Positions 1 through 11,611 of a stretch of DNA of 64,000 nt are shown here, one piece after another (within the stretch, counting starts at the first letter, position 1; each line of letters starts with the position of its first letter). A program made the translations under genes and the position numbers. The DNA is taken from NCBI GenBank assembly GCA_032719365.1, contig CM064871.1, positions 65,546,416-65,610,415 of the forward strand, written 5' to 3'. Source of the stretch: Prinsepia uniflora. Taxonomy: Eukaryota > Streptophyta > Magnoliopsida > Rosales > Rosaceae. The notes beneath the pieces were generated by a model that was given only the letters and a program-made list of their open reading frames with translations, made no database searches and was not told where the DNA came from.

Positions 1-820
1 CACAAACCAAGTTGAATCAATTTGATCGATTGAGGTTGCACCACGACCCACGACTCCCTCTCTGTTTCCACTGATTTTCTTACCTCTCACACACACAGCC
101 ACACTTAAGTTCCTCTCAACACGATCACACAGCCTCTGGCACTCACTCGAATACAAAGGAATCACACACTCACTGGAAATGGTCGATGTTCTCTCTGTCT
201 CTGTGTTTTCTCATTTGAACGATTACCAATCATTTAAAATTGTAACCGTGTAGAATTAGGCTAGAAACCTCTAGGAAGTAACCAGGTGTCAAACATCCTG
301 TGGACTCAGCCCAAAATATCCAATCCCAGCTTCCTAGATGACCTTATCTGGTTGGACACATTTCCCTAAGTGTTAAAAGACCAAACTGCCCCTGAAAGTC
401 CAAATTACCATTTTACCCCTCACCTATCTAGACTCATAACTTAACCGTCCGACGTCTGATGACGGCGTGCCGCCTGTCGTTATACTCAGGACGTCGAGAC
501 CTATCTAACGGTCCTTGTTTTGCGTGAAAACTAATGGTCAAACAAAAAGTCAACAAAATCCCCCTTTTTTAACCAAATTACAAAAATGTCCTCGACCTTC
601 CGAACACCATAACTTCTTCCCCGATTGTCCGAATAGGACGTGCCACCTGTCTGCGGACTCGTGACGTCCCGAACTACGTAACGGTCATTAGCCAACGTCC
701 ATTCGTCCTGCCAATCAAAAAGTTAACATTTGACCACACTATTCACAAGGGTAAAATCGTCTTTTTTATGTCTTTTCCAAATTTACATTTTTGCCCTTTT
801 TGAAGGTTCAGGTTGTTACA
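1..820 (-). mobile_element. Gypsy LTR fragment, U3 end, cut by window start
   Basis: This is the U3 half of a long Ty3/gypsy LTR in minus orientation, ending in the family terminus TTACA at 820. It aligns by eye with the ends of the LTRs at 40500-41067 and 53219-53759: the same order of short blocks, including the block near 440-500 and the TGACG-rich block near 661-690. The left part lies outside the window, so a TSD cannot be checked. At 821 the sequence changes to the middle of a plus-oriented LTR, so this copy inserted into another LTR. Confidence 0.8.
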
Positions 821-2231
821 ATTTCTATGATGATGATTGAGATATTGGTAAATTGCATGATTACATGTATTTCGAGGCGATTTACGTATTTGCACGTATA
901 CCGAGGTCTATGGTTTTACACTGATTATACGTTCTTATGGTTTCGGTAATGGTTTAATGAAATGGTTTTGGATTTAAAAAGGTAAACTCGGGCATGAGAC
1001 CCATTTGTTTTGGAAACCCTCGGACTTAAAGTCCATTTTAGTTACATTATCGGGCTGAGGGCTCAATTGGTTCGTGGATTGATGGATTGATTTTGGGTTT
1101 GGAAATATGGAATCGGGCATGAGACCCATTTGATTTATGAACTCTCGGACTTGGATTCTATTTGATTTAATAAGGCATCGGGTCGGAGACCCAGTTGGTT
1201 TACGAAATTGGGTTTGAGGCCCAGTTGGTTTACATGATCGGGATTGAGGCCCAATTGGTTATGATATCAGGCATGAGTCCCATATATGGTTTATAAATGT
1301 GATTTCGAGTTCGAAGACCCTAAATTTTGGATTTGGAAACATGGATTTCTAGTTTTATGACTATTTATGGGGACCGGGCATGGATCCTTGAAAGGTTTGA
1401 AAGGTTTTGACAATGATTACGAAATGGTTTTTCATATACCATCCTTTTATTTATGGATTGTCTCCTCCGGGGAGGATCGTTGGACACGGAGTAGTCACGG
1501 AGCACTAACTGAGTGGAGTCGCCCTCGTGGGGTACCTTACTCTCAGGAAGGCACTTACGGATTACAACCCCCAGGGAGGGTCATTGATCTGTGGACATTG
1601 ACCTAGGTAGACCCTAGGGAGACTTGGGATTTGAGACCCCGGGCAGCACGCGCGTAGCTTTAGAAACTGTGACAGGATTGGTTATATGAGATTTGGTAAA
1701 CATGGGTTGTTGGATTTATGAAATGGTAATTGGATTTTAGAAATTGTATTTATGTGTTTTATGGATTTGGGCAATGACCCACATGCTCGGATTTACGGTT
1801 TTGGCTAAATTCCCACATATGGTTGATATGTTATGAATTTGTGTAAATGGATTTGGACAGGGGCAAGTATGATTTGGATTTACGAAATTTTGGGCTGAGA
1901 CCCTAATAATGGTTATTTAAATATATGGTTTGATAAATGGTTTTCGTATGCATGCATGCATACTTTTTAGTGAAGGGCATAAATGTCTTTTATGAAATGA
2001 GTTTTTATTAAACTATTTATTTTCTTCCACTCATAGCTTTTGATTTTTTAATTCCCTTCAGGCTGATTACGGATGCGGGCTGTAGCAGAGACCAAGTCCA
2101 CCGGATCCTGGCGCGCTCTGGAAGTCGGTCGGGCTGAAGGTTTTGAATTATCCCTTGTCTGACACTTCGTATCAGACAAGAGCATGGCACATCCCGTGAT
2201 AATCCCGGGGGGATTGGAATGGGTTGTGTCA
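821..2231 (+). mobile_element. Gypsy LTR fragment (plus), 3' part
   Basis: This is the 3' part of a plus-oriented long gypsy LTR, matching the complete solo LTR at 22904-26051 from about its position 24650 onward. Shared parts are the repeated GGGC...GCCC hairpin units (965-1365), the GGGCAGCACGCG block near 1640, the GCATGCATGCAT run at 1951 and the terminal GTGTCA at 2231. No internal retrotransposon sequence follows, so it is a solo LTR or a truncated copy. Confidence 0.8.
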
Positions 2232-2627
2232 GGGTTGATGCCATATGGAGATCTGTCAGGGACTATCAGAGGTGATGTGGCAGAGGTTGACGTCAACAAG
2301 GACATGTGGCACGTGTCAAGTGGGGACATGTGGCATGTGTCAAGTGGGAACATGTGACATTTGTCAAGTGGGGACACGTGAAACTTGTCAGACGGGGACA
2401 CGTGGCACGTGTCAAGGTTTAATTCTTAAGTAAAATGACCAAAATGCACTTAGAGGCAAAATTGCCATTTTGTCCTTCACCATTTTGACTCATAACTCTC
2501 TCATTCGATCTCCAATTTAGGCGTGCCACTTTTCTACAAGATCAAGATGTCTAGACCTTCGTAATGTTCTTCTCGGAATTTCCAAAAAAGGTTCTGTTAC
2601 AACCTACCCTCCTTAAAAGAAATTGTG
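2232..2627 (-). mobile_element. Gypsy LTR U3 fragment plus polypurine tract
   Basis: From about 2430 to 2601 the sequence follows the U3 end of minus-oriented LTRs (the blocks ending GCCATTTTGTCC and so on) and terminates in TTACA at 2601. It is followed by ACCTACCCTCCTTAAAAG, the reverse complement of the family polypurine tract. A 24-bp minisatellite fills 2301-2416. Position 2627 is where I stop seeing similarity to internal sequence; no TSD was found. Confidence 0.6.
2301..2416. repeat. 24-bp minisatellite with G-box motifs
   Basis: There are 4.8 tandem units of exactly 24 bp, starting at 2301, 2325, 2349, 2373 and 2397. The unit begins GACATGTGGCACGTGTCAAG. Perfect CACGTG G-boxes lie at 2310, 2375, 2399 and 2406; other units carry CATGTG variants. 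It occupies the U3 part of an LTR fragment, where sibling LTRs carry a single CACGTG. Confidence 0.9.
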
Positions 2628-2649
2628 GTGACATATGGCATCAATCAGG

Positions 2650-4036
2650 TGGTGCCACATGGCAATCTGTCAGATGTCAGCATTGACCAAACTTTTACCA
2701 GTGCATGGGCACAAATTTCGAGGTGAAAACTAGTCTTATTCAAAAGGTTTTGACAGTCTGAATCCAATGGTAGTGGTTTTAGGTCGATCAGTGATCGTTT
2801 GGTTTGTGTTTTGGGGGTTTTTCTCCTCGAGAAGCGTGTTCGGGACACGTTTTCGATTTCAAAATTTTTGAGGATTTATTGTATGGACTTGTATGGATTG
2901 TTATTGACCCTCGGGTGTGATTTGGACAAACCCGGACATCCCGGAGGCTTCGAATTGGCTTTCGGCGCATGTTTTGAGCGAGCAGCGGTATTGTGAGTGG
3001 ACATTTTCTTTCATAACTCTGATGCATGCTTAAATATATGTTTTTACTGTTTTATGGCATAGTATAGCCTAATTATGATTATGGTTATGATTATTGGATA
3101 ATGAATGGTTTGAGTATATTATAGCTATGATTTTTATTATTGATTTTCTTATGATTTTTTCAAAAATCGGGATTTGGGCATGATGCCCTAGAGTTAAATG
3201 TTTTGGACTGGGTCCGTGTGATAACTATTTTGGGCTTGGCCCGTGTGTTAACTTTTTTGGGCTAGTGCCCGTATGATAACTGTTTTGGGCTGGTGCCGAT
3301 GTGATAAAATATATTTCGATTTGGATTCGATTTTCTAGATTGGTCAACCTCAGACGATTGGATTGCTATATCCGGAGTTGGATTCCGTGGATTCACAGAG
3401 ACGGGCTCGAACGTAATCGGGGTTGGACTATGTAGGACATGTACTCTCCCACCGATAGTGCACATGATATGCTAGTTGGATTAGAAGCTGGTTGGACTAG
3501 CATGACGAAGTTTGACATTAGGATGGTTAGACCAGCAAGATCAGGTTTGGTTTATCAAATTGTGACTTGTGAAAATGTTTTCAAAATGGTTAAGAGTCGA
3601 TGATTTCTATAAAATGTGGCCAAAGGGCCTTTGTATATTTATGTGACTTTGGGTTGGACCCACAGTTTACAGATGCATATATATATGTTGGGTTTATTTT
3701 CAAATAATGATTTATTTTCCTAAGCATGCATGATTTATAAAACGGAGGATTTAAAGTTATATGTCAGAAAATGTTTTTCCAAAACTTTATTTTTGTTCAC
3801 TCAAACTTTTTATTGGTTCTGGCACCTTCTAGGTTGATCACGGACGCGGGCTGTGTGAAGGCTGAGGTATCACGGGTAGTATGTACTCTGATTATTCTGG
3901 TTAGTATCCCTGATCTAACACGTGTTTAGGATGTTTATTTAATCCCGAGGGTAATATGGTCATTTTATAAGGTCGTGTCAGACGGGAGCATGTCTTACCA
4001 TGCTAATCATGGGGGATTACGGGGAGGGTCCTATCA
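2650..4036 (+). mobile_element. Gypsy LTR fragment (plus)
   Basis: This is the middle to 3' part of a plus-oriented long LTR. It has the 'GTGAGTGGAC' block (2994), a cluster of five short GGGC...GCCC-type hairpins at 3176-3300, the block before the LTR end (GTTGATCACGGACGCGGGCTG near 3834) and GTGTCAGACGGGAGCA near 3976. It ends about 4036 (TCCTATCA, a decayed TCCTGTCA). The 5' half is missing and no TSD was found. Confidence 0.7.
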
Positions 4037-4366
4037 TGGTCCCCTTTGTTCAGATCCAAAATGGACTCGTAGAAACACTAATTAACCTTGGTAATGCACA
4101 CCAAGCTTCCAGTTTCTCCGTGGGCGCTGTGCAATTTTGCATGAAGAAATTTTGGGTCCAGTTGAGGTCAACTTCGATCCAACCCTACTATGCATTACAA
4201 CTGGTGACTGGGTAAGAACTAGACTTTTCGTACTTACACATTTTTGGATGTGTAGTTATGTGGTAAATGTGCCGCGACAACGTACACATGGGATCTTAAC
4301 AAAGGAAGGAAATATATGTCGTTTATGAATCCCCATTTATTATACACTATTTAGAGCTCTTGACAG

Positions 4367-4750
4367 GTGATCCCATTACCACTATATTTGCAGATAGTTA
4401 CTTTTGATGAGACAGTCTTCCCGTCGTTAGGGGAAGCTAAGAACGTCAACGTTCCAAAAGAACAACGTGAATTGACGTGGATTGTCCCCACTATATCTCA
4501 TCTTGATCCTCAAACCACAAAAAGTAAGAATGAAGTGAGCAGAGTTCTAGATTTGCAAAGTGCAACTTATAATATTCCAGAAGCTTCCTTTGATCTAGCT
4601 AAAGTGACGAAATCACATATACTTGCTGCAAATGTGCTTGCAAGGATAGACGTCCCAATAGGACGCATCGCCCCAAATGGAAGAGTCGTCCCAGACAGAC
4701 GAGGTACGACTATGATGGCTAACCAGTCATATGCCCCTACACAAAAGTGA
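4367..4750 (+). pseudogene. copia pol fragment: integrase-RT linker
   Basis: A 127-codon open stretch matches the region between integrase and reverse transcriptase in plant Ty1/copia polyproteins: a segment rich in Thr, Pro and Glu around WIVPTISHLDPQT, then NIPEAFxxAKxVTKSHIxAAN-like text. I see no integrase catalytic core upstream and the RT downstream is out of frame, so it is a remnant. The assignment rests on resemblance to copia linkers recalled by eye, not on a search. Confidence 0.6.
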
Positions 4751-5166
4751 GGTAGAATAATAGGTTTGAAGGATTCTCATCTCCAAAAGAGGGTAAATTT
4801 GACACAATTGAATCCCTTCTAAATATCAACTCATCTATCTCATGAGATAATTCTGGATTATGGGTCTGTGACGACATTGGGTGACACTCCAACATCTAAA
4901 CACACTCTCGAGAATAAAGAGATCTCGGTAAATCATGCATGCTTATGTGAGATATGAAATCAAAATGATATTATCATCGATGATATATATGTATTCGCGG
5001 TAGCTACCAACATAACAACTTGTAATGAAAGCAAACCTTACTCCATTGATGAATGAATGCTAACATAGAAAAACTGGAAAAAAAATAGAAAGAACTAATC
5101 TATGTATAATTAGATTCCTTGACAAAAAGTAATGTTTTTGGACCTGTAGTTCACACACCTCCCCAT

Positions 5167-5640
5167 GTTAAACCTGCATGATTTAAATGGGTAGTCATAA
5201 GGAAGCATAATGAGAAAGATGAGATTGTGAGATGTACAACTTATTTAATGACGCATAATTTTTTCAATGCCCTGAGATTGATTATGAGGAGATGTATTAT
5301 CCCGTAATTAACGTCATGACATTCTACGTCCTTATCAGTTTGATAGTTTCCAAAAAACTGAATATGAAGCTTATGGACATGGTTAGTGCTTATCTCTATG
5401 GGATATAGGTAAAGATATATATATATATATATATATATATTTGAAAGTTCATGAAGGACTTAAAATACTTAGTACAAATATTTTCAGACCACGGAGCACG
5501 CTCTCTACATGTTTGAGGCGTTCACTTTACAGATTGAGATAATCCAGATAGATGTGGTATAACCGTCTAAGTAAGTATTTGATCAGAGTGTGAGAATAAT
5601 GAAGAATAACTATGCGTGTTTATTAAGAGAACAAGTTCCA
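5167..5640 (+). pseudogene. copia pol fragment: reverse transcriptase, frameshifted
   Basis: With frame changes, the translation follows copia RT: a stretch like 'KPAxFKWVxIRKxNEKDEIVR' near 5170-5235, the 'GIDYEETYSPVMD' equivalent near 5270-5310, a 'TFYVLISLIVSxKLNMKLMD' stretch near 5320-5380 and 'LYRLRQSGRMWYNRLSEYL' near 5525-5585. A (TA) run at 5418-5440 and several stops show decay. The coding text breaks off near 5660, where a different repeat has inserted. Confidence 0.6.
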
Positions 5641-5689
5641 AGTTTGCTATTAATTGGTATTCCAGAAGAAACCAAATAAACTTCTAAGC

Positions 5690-6125
5690 ACCTTGTTGAC
5701 ACCATATCGACCAACCAGGTCCCGTACAAGCGACAGAGCCTTCGAAGGACATGTTAATTCCAGCCGGCAGTACCAAACCCCAATCGACAGGGCCCATAAT
5801 GCATCCACTCGAAAGGCACAATCCAATGCGTCATTGAGCAGGGTTGATCGGCACCTCTCGGTCTAGCCAATCCTGATGTCAGTACCAATTACTTGACACA
5901 CCAACCCCCTGGCGCCAGGAGGTTGGTTGCCACCTGGTGCTTACCCCGGATCCACAGGGCACGTGGCTGCATTCCCAGCCATAATTTGAAACTTGCTCCT
6001 TAATAGTGTCCAACCACCACATTTATGACTAATACAAATACCCCCAGACCCTTGGTCGACACGTATCGGCCAAGGTTACAAGTCCTCGATCGAGAAAATC
6101 CATCTCAATCAAAGACTTGGGAGAC
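5690..6125 (+). repeat. LTR-like repeat, copy 1
   Basis: This is about 435 bp and is repeated directly downstream at 6126. It has the same order of blocks: 'TTGACACCATATCGACCAA' start, AATTCCAGCCGGCAG, GGTTGAT, the near-palindrome at 5901-5926, 'CACGTGGCTGCATTCCCAGCC' and an A/T box with CCCCCAGACC (6036-6054). It looks like the upstream part of an LTR of another lineage inserted in the copia RT. The lineage is not identified. Confidence 0.55.
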
Positions 6126-6800
6126 TTATGTTGACATCATATCGACCAATCAGGCTCCATAAAAGCGACATAGCCTCTAGACGGCAGGCTAATTCCAGTC
6201 GGCAAGCTATGGAAAGTCGGCAAGCCAACGCCAATCAGCAGGCAGTACCAAACCCTAATCGGAAGGGCCCACATTGTATCAACTTGGAACTGCGTCATTC
6301 AGCACGGTTGATTAGCACCCCTAGGTCTGGCCAATCCTGCTGTCAGTACCAACTACCTGACACACCAACCCCCTGAGACCAGGAGGTTGGTTACCACTTG
6401 GTGCTTACCCTAGATCCACAGTGCGTGTGGCTGCATTCCCAACCACAACTTGGAACATGCTCCCAAACAGTGCCCAACCACTACATTCATGACTACTATA
6501 AATACCCACAGACCTTTTCATAAAGTTAACTCTCTCATCCCTTCTCTCTCTAGAATCACTCACAAGTCCCATTTGGCAGCCCTCACGATCTTCCGAGCAG
6601 GTGTTCAATACTCTTACTCACTTGAGCATTGGACCTTCTTCGGGCGGCTCCCCACCGATGTCTAGTGTTTCCTCTCTGCCTTATAAGTCACTCACCGAGC
6701 AGGAGCAGGAGATCAATCAGTACGCTAAGCGGGTTCGAATGCCCCTAAGCGGGTCCTATACCCCCCATCGGGTCTCATCACATTAGGTCCATTCAAGGAT
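6126..6800 (+). repeat. LTR-like repeat, copy 2, with TATA box
   Basis: This is the second, longer copy of the 5690 repeat. It carries a clean core-promoter-like string ACTATAAATACCCACAGACC near 6494-6513, followed by a pyrimidine-rich leader (TCTCTCATCCCTTCTCTCTC, 6530-6549). That is the usual look of a plant LTR U3/R boundary. Copy 1 has lost the TATA (CTAATACAAATACC). Copia sequence resumes within about 60 bp downstream. Confidence 0.55.
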
Positions 6801-6989
6801 CAAACACACTTGAAGTTTGATTTTGAAAGCCTTGACTTGGAGCTCGAGTACCGTACATATGAAATTTTAGTCTATTGATTGAATTACATCTAGAAGATGT
6901 TGGAACTACATCCTAAAGATGTTGGTACTACATGCAAAAGATGTTGGTACTACATCTAGAAGATGTTGAGATGATTTAATAAGGATAAA

Positions 6990-7660
6990 GCGAAACCTTC
7001 AAGAACACCCATGATCATCTGTAATTTAGATCCTAAAAAGGACTCGTTTCGTCTAGCAGATGATACCGAATATATAATGAGACCAGAAGTCCCATATCTA
7101 AGTGCAATAAGCGCATTATTGTACTTTATTCAAATGTACTATACCAGACATTTCATCAGATGTGAACTTGTTAGCTACATTTAGCTATGCGCCAATATGT
7201 CGCTACTGGAATGGCATAAAAGACATCTTTTGATACCTCAAATGTGTGTCAGATATAGGCTTATTCTATCCCTATTCATCGAGGAATGCATCAAACTCCC
7301 TTAGTCCTCTGAAATGATGCATTGCCTTATTAGATATACTGATGCAGACTACCTATCAGACCGACATAAGGTGTGCTCTCAAACTGGTTATCTCTTTACT
7401 ATTGGGAACACAGCAATATCTTGGAGGTCTAAAAAACAGACCCTTGTTGCTAGGTCTTCGAATCATATAGAGATTCTAGCTATTCATGAAATAGCTCGTG
7501 AAGGTATATGGCTAACAGTCATTACGGGGCATATTCGAAGTACTTGTACACTGTATTACACCAATAATAAACCGACGATTATCTACCTAAATAATATTGT
7601 CTGCATCTAGCAGATGAGTACCAGTTTCATTATAGAAGACAACAAGTCATCACCCAATGC
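6990..7660 (+). pseudogene. copia pol fragment: RNase H
   Basis: The frame at 7314-7610 reads like copia RNase H: ADYLSDRHKVCSQTGYLF, then AISWRSKKQTLVARSSNHIE and an EIAREGIWL stretch, matching the usual 'DPHKARSQTGYVF...ISWRSxKQTxxATSSxxAE' pattern. Just upstream (6990-7310), in shifted frames, is the RT connection with a 'PEVPYLSAIGAL'-like segment (7087-7120) and the 'TRxHWNGIKHI' counterpart near 7190-7220. Frameshifts separate the parts. Confidence 0.75.
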
Positions 7661-8275
7661 AACATTCTAGAAGCATGTTCATGGTATTAGCTTGTGTAGA
7701 CTGGCTGATCTACTAAATTCTTAATTTTCAAGGGGAGTCCATATCAGGAGGAGTATCTCAAAGCATACCGAGTATCCTGAAGTATACTGAGTATCCCGAA
7801 GTATACTCAGTATCCCGAAGCATACTCACAAGACCATCATGTACTCATTTGTCCTACAACCAAGGTTATTTTATCTCATTGGGTTTTGTTACTTAGCTAA
7901 GTTTTAACGAGGCGTACTTGTCACCCTATTAATAATGGATCCTGAAGAAGCCATGATTCGACTCATATGCATTTGCTCATCTTTTCCTTTTGACCATGAG
8001 TTTTTTCCATTGGGTTTATCAGACAAGGTTTTTGATATAGCAACTCTAATGCATACTATCTTAAAGACATACTAGCTACCAATGTTCTAGAAGAGACGAC
8101 TTCAACTAACTCCAAAGATCCCAATGCAATCACGATCCATGCGTGTTACACTATTTTTCCTTCGATCAAGATTATTTGTCTCACTGAGTTTTTGTTAACT
8201 GGCAAGGTTCTAGCAATGCAACATATAAGCCTGTAGCCAAGCAACACTGATTACATGAAATACTCAAGGAGGAGT

Positions 8276-10144
8276 GTTGTAAATAATATAGAATGTGACT
8301 ATTCATGTAAGGGTATGAAAGGTAGTTAGTCATTAGTGAAATGGCAGATATGTCCTTATTTATTGTGTTGAAGTCTAATCCTATTTCTATATGTTCTAGC
8401 TAGTGTGACTATGTTATTCATCAAGTTTTAGTCTTTTGTTTGAAGACTTATGGTCATTTTGTACCAGGTGCGTACATAGCCACGATTTCCGAGTGGTTGG
8501 GAATCATCATCTTCAATGTGTGTGATACTTTAACAAATTTGACAAGGCGTACCTAACTAATAAGAAGATAGCACCTGATCTGATATTCTCACCACATAAA
8601 GCTTTTCCCCCACCTACAAGTTCGGCAAAACCCAATTTCACTTCTTGTGTTTGGTTGATTTTCTTGTTTGTGTTCTCTAACATTTATGGCCCAACCAACT
8701 ACTTTGTTTCCCCCAATTTACATCATCACATGGCTGTCTTCTTAACAAGTCCACTCTCCTGCTCATACATTACAAGACAATTGGAATGTTCACAAACTCC
8801 AAATGTGTACACAATTTTCTCGGACTTTGATCTATTTACCTCGAATCAAACAATCAGCCAACGCGAACTGCAGGAATGTGTCTAAAAATTTATAATCATC
8901 TAAATCTTAAGTGTCGGTTGTACAGAAATTATTAATTGATATAATAGTTCAAGCTTGAAGTGGATGACTTGATTTATTTTGCTTATTTAAGGTATACTAT
9001 CAATAAATATCCGTTCATATTATAACTTACAGATTAAATATTAATATATCAAACAACCGTCAATAATCTCTTAGTCCAGGGTTTTGAAATAGTATTGATG
9101 GAAATGGGCCAGTATATTTATTTAAAAGGTGGTTGCAGATTTCGATTGAAGCAGGCTGCTTATCCAATGATGCTGCTACTAGTGCTACTAGTAATGGGCA
9201 TGATTCTTATGGATGTGTGTTTCAATGGCAAGTATGTCAATTGGACGACATTCCTTGCTTTAAAATTGAAGGCGCAAGGCATTAAATAGCTGGATAATAC
9301 TTATAACAATAATAATATTAATGGAAATAGAATAATATGGTTGAAGAAATTGATTGAATTATTGGGAAGAGAAGACTTTGGAGCTTATATTCAAAAACAC
9401 ATGGCCACCTTTCTGCCTTCTGGCCACCTTCACGCTTGATTTTTTTTTTTTTTTTTTTTTGGAATTTTCTAGCCCTGTGGAGGGACCTAAAGTAAAGTCA
9501 AGCCCTTTGTTTCTGTGATTATTGAGTTTCAAAATTATGATGTTGTTCAAAATACAAATTGGGAAAACCCATCCAAGTGGGGTTGATAAGTTGATTTATT
9601 TGTGATTGCCCTTGATGGGAAAGCTTTCTGTGTTGCTACACTTTCAATTCAATCTCCCATCTACAATCTACGTTTCGAATCATCAAGCGACATTGCAAGA
9701 TAAGAAAGAGCAAAAGAGAAGGCTGTTGCCATTTCTCGGTTAGGTTAATTAGTTGAAGGTTTTCTCTTACAATTCACAGTTGTCTAGAGCTCCATTTTCC
9801 CTTGTTGAATATAGACAAAAGATTTGACAACTCAACGACGTTAGGTTCAAGTTTTGAGTGGCTTTTTTTTTGTGTGGAAGTTGACTGTTGATGGCCTCAA
9901 GTTTCAAGCACAAAACTACAAGAAAAAGAGAGCTAGATTAGTAGCATTCTAAGGATGTCATGGAAGAGGAAGCATTTCAAAACTCAAGGACTTAAAGAAA
10001 GAAAAGTAGGTGTCTTCTGCACTCCAGACCACCTTGTTTGTCATGCACCAGGATCAACACACACTTGTATTTTCTTGCAGTAATTGGTTCAGAAACAAAA
10101 TTTTAAAAATTTAATCAACATGAAAAAGCCCTTACAAGATTAAT
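8276..10144. other. Intergenic: copia LTR remnant, then nothing recognised
   Basis: 8276 onward begins like a copia 3' LTR (TGTTGTAAATAATATAG). I cannot place its end. From about 8650 I see no gene, only short chance ORFs, a 22-base T run near 9440-9461 and AT-rich DNA. The last few hundred bases should contain the PKS 3' UTR (minus strand), but I see no canonical AATAAA close to the stop. Confidence 0.5.
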
Positions 10145-11611
10145 CTATTGCGTGAACAAAAGATGGGGAGCACGTGGCGCATGCGAACGGGGCAGTGACC
10201 TTCCTACTGCTTGTACTCTGGAATCAAAGCCTGTGAGCTTATTAGTGGTTGTGTCAGCCTGAAACCTTGTTGCTGGCATGAAGGATTCCGGTCTGCGTCT
10301 CGTGTTCTGTTGTTCCAAATTGGTCTTGTTATTGTCATGACACGTTCTGTGTGCATCTCCTGCAATTTTCACAGATTTTTGGCTCTTACACCCTAATAAG
10401 GCAGCGGGATGATGCCGAGGCCTTGGAATCTTGCCATTTGTAGAATTCAGGACCATTTTCATCGGACTTGGCCTGTGGTTATTCTGATGATGGTCTTCGA
10501 AATCTGACATGACAGAGAAGTCAGCAACACTGGCAGTGACAACACTCCACTCTATGCTTGCCTCACTTGGTGCATAACAATTTGTCGGAGTTGCACAACC
10601 AGAGGAAGCCTGCCTTGCAAGAAATGGGTTTCCTTTTCCGGTGAGGCTCTCAATCTCAAAAAGATCTGAACTTGCATCACTATCTGATTCATTGTTGTAA
10701 ATCCCACCACCAGAATTTGCAGGAAATTTATCCCAAGGCAGCATGGCAAGCCTTTTCTCGAGCCCTAAAGACTTGTTGTTCCTTTTCTCAAACACAGGTG
10801 ACCCAAACACCTCCAAAGACTTCCTCAGTGTCTCTGCCTCTTGCTCTTCTTGAAAAGGTGCCTTCACGGGCAAGCTAACCACCCCAGATTTTGAAGTAGG
10901 GAAAGTAAAGCAATTTTCTCTCCCCGAAGTTTCAAGCTTTTGGCTTTTGTTCATCTCAGTCACGGCTTCGTCGACAAGGTCAACAACAGCAGCAGCAGCA
11001 GAAGAAGCAGAAGGTTTATGATTTATTTGATTGTTCTTCTTGAAACTGATTTCACCGACATGTTCATCAACATCAACTGAGTTCTTATCTGAACATGAAC
11101 ATTTGCAGCCAAGGCTGGCAAGGAAGTTCTTCTTCTGCCTCTGTGTTCGCCCCTTGCTTGCATTAGTCGGGTAAGGGTTTTGTGACCCGGTTTTCAGAAG
11201 AGCACTCTGGCTGTTCGAACTTGATTCAGATCGAACACTTGGAGTCCCAGGCTGGACCCTCACCTTCATGTGATCTTGACTTAATCTTTTATCTTTGTTA
11301 TGGTGGTACCTCGTTGTGCGGCAGCTGCCACTTTCCGGGCTTGTGATCTCCTCATCCATCACTCCATTGAAGTACTTCTCAGCTCCAAACACTCCAATTT
11401 CTTCTTCTAAATCTTCCTTCTTTTCTCCCGCGTCATTTTTCTTTTGCTGCTCTTCGGCAAGTTTTCGTACAAAAGCTTCCTCATTGCCACTCAAGTAGCA
11501 AGAAAATGAGGCATCTCTGTTGTTGTTTTTGTTCTTGTTGTTGGTGTCAGAGGGAAAAGTTTGAGAGACGTCGGCCTTGCCAGTTGATGCCTTTACGGCA
11601 ACCATAGCCAT
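10145..11611 (-). CDS. PKS1: PHYTOCHROME KINASE SUBSTRATE family protein
   Basis: Single-exon, 488-codon gene. PKS proteins are plasma-membrane-associated regulators that bind phytochromes and phototropins and act in phototropism, leaf positioning and hypocotyl growth. Conserved blocks, from the ATG at 11611: an N-terminal SCYLSGNEEAFVRKLAEEQ (about 37-55), EIGVFGAEKYFNGVMDEE (about 71-88), a Cys-rich LGCKCSCSD, LEVFGSPVF, DASSDLFEIESLTG (about 312-326), YAPSEASIEWSVVTASVADF (about 347-367) and LLGCKSQKSVKIAG (about 402-415). The open frame reaches back to 11632, but that codon is TTG; 11611 is the first ATG, with a second two codons on. Length is close to Arabidopsis members (about 440-520). 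The family call is firm; which of the PKS paralogues it is cannot be decided. Confidence 0.93.
   Translation of the reverse strand: MAMVAVKASTGKADVSQTFPSDTNNKNKNNNRDASFSCYLSGNEEAFVRKLAEEQQKKNDAGEKKEDLEEEIGVFGAEKYFNGVMDEEITSPESGSCRTTRYHHNKDKRLSQDHMKVRVQPGTPSVRSESSSNSQSALLKTGSQNPYPTNASKGRTQRQKKNFLASLGCKCSCSDKNSVDVDEHVGEISFKKNNQINHKPSASSAAAAVVDLVDEAVTEMNKSQKLETSGRENCFTFPTSKSGVVSLPVKAPFQEEQEAETLRKSLEVFGSPVFEKRNNKSLGLEKRLAMLPWDKFPANSGGGIYNNESDSDASSDLFEIESLTGKGNPFLARQASSGCATPTNCYAPSEASIEWSVVTASVADFSVMSDFEDHHQNNHRPSPMKMVLNSTNGKIPRPRHHPAALLGCKSQKSVKIAGDAHRTCHDNNKTNLEQQNTRRRPESFMPATRFQADTTTNKLTGFDSRVQAVGRSLPRSHAPRAPHLLFTQ

Larger units (their letters stand above)
4037..8275 (+). mobile_element. Decayed Ty1/copia retrotransposon
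   Basis: Broken pieces of a copia polyprotein lie in the expected order on the plus strand: the integrase-to-RT linker (4367-4750), reverse transcriptase (about 5167-5640), the RT to RNase H connection (about 6990-7310) and RNase H (7314-7610). A purine tract (AAGGAGGAG) precedes a copia-type LTR start, TGTTGTAAAT, near 8276. Frameshifts and stops are frequent, so it is long dead. Two related LTR-like repeats interrupt it at about 5690-6800. The upstream end meets a gypsy LTR fragment, so the 5' LTR, gag and protease are gone. Confidence 0.75.
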
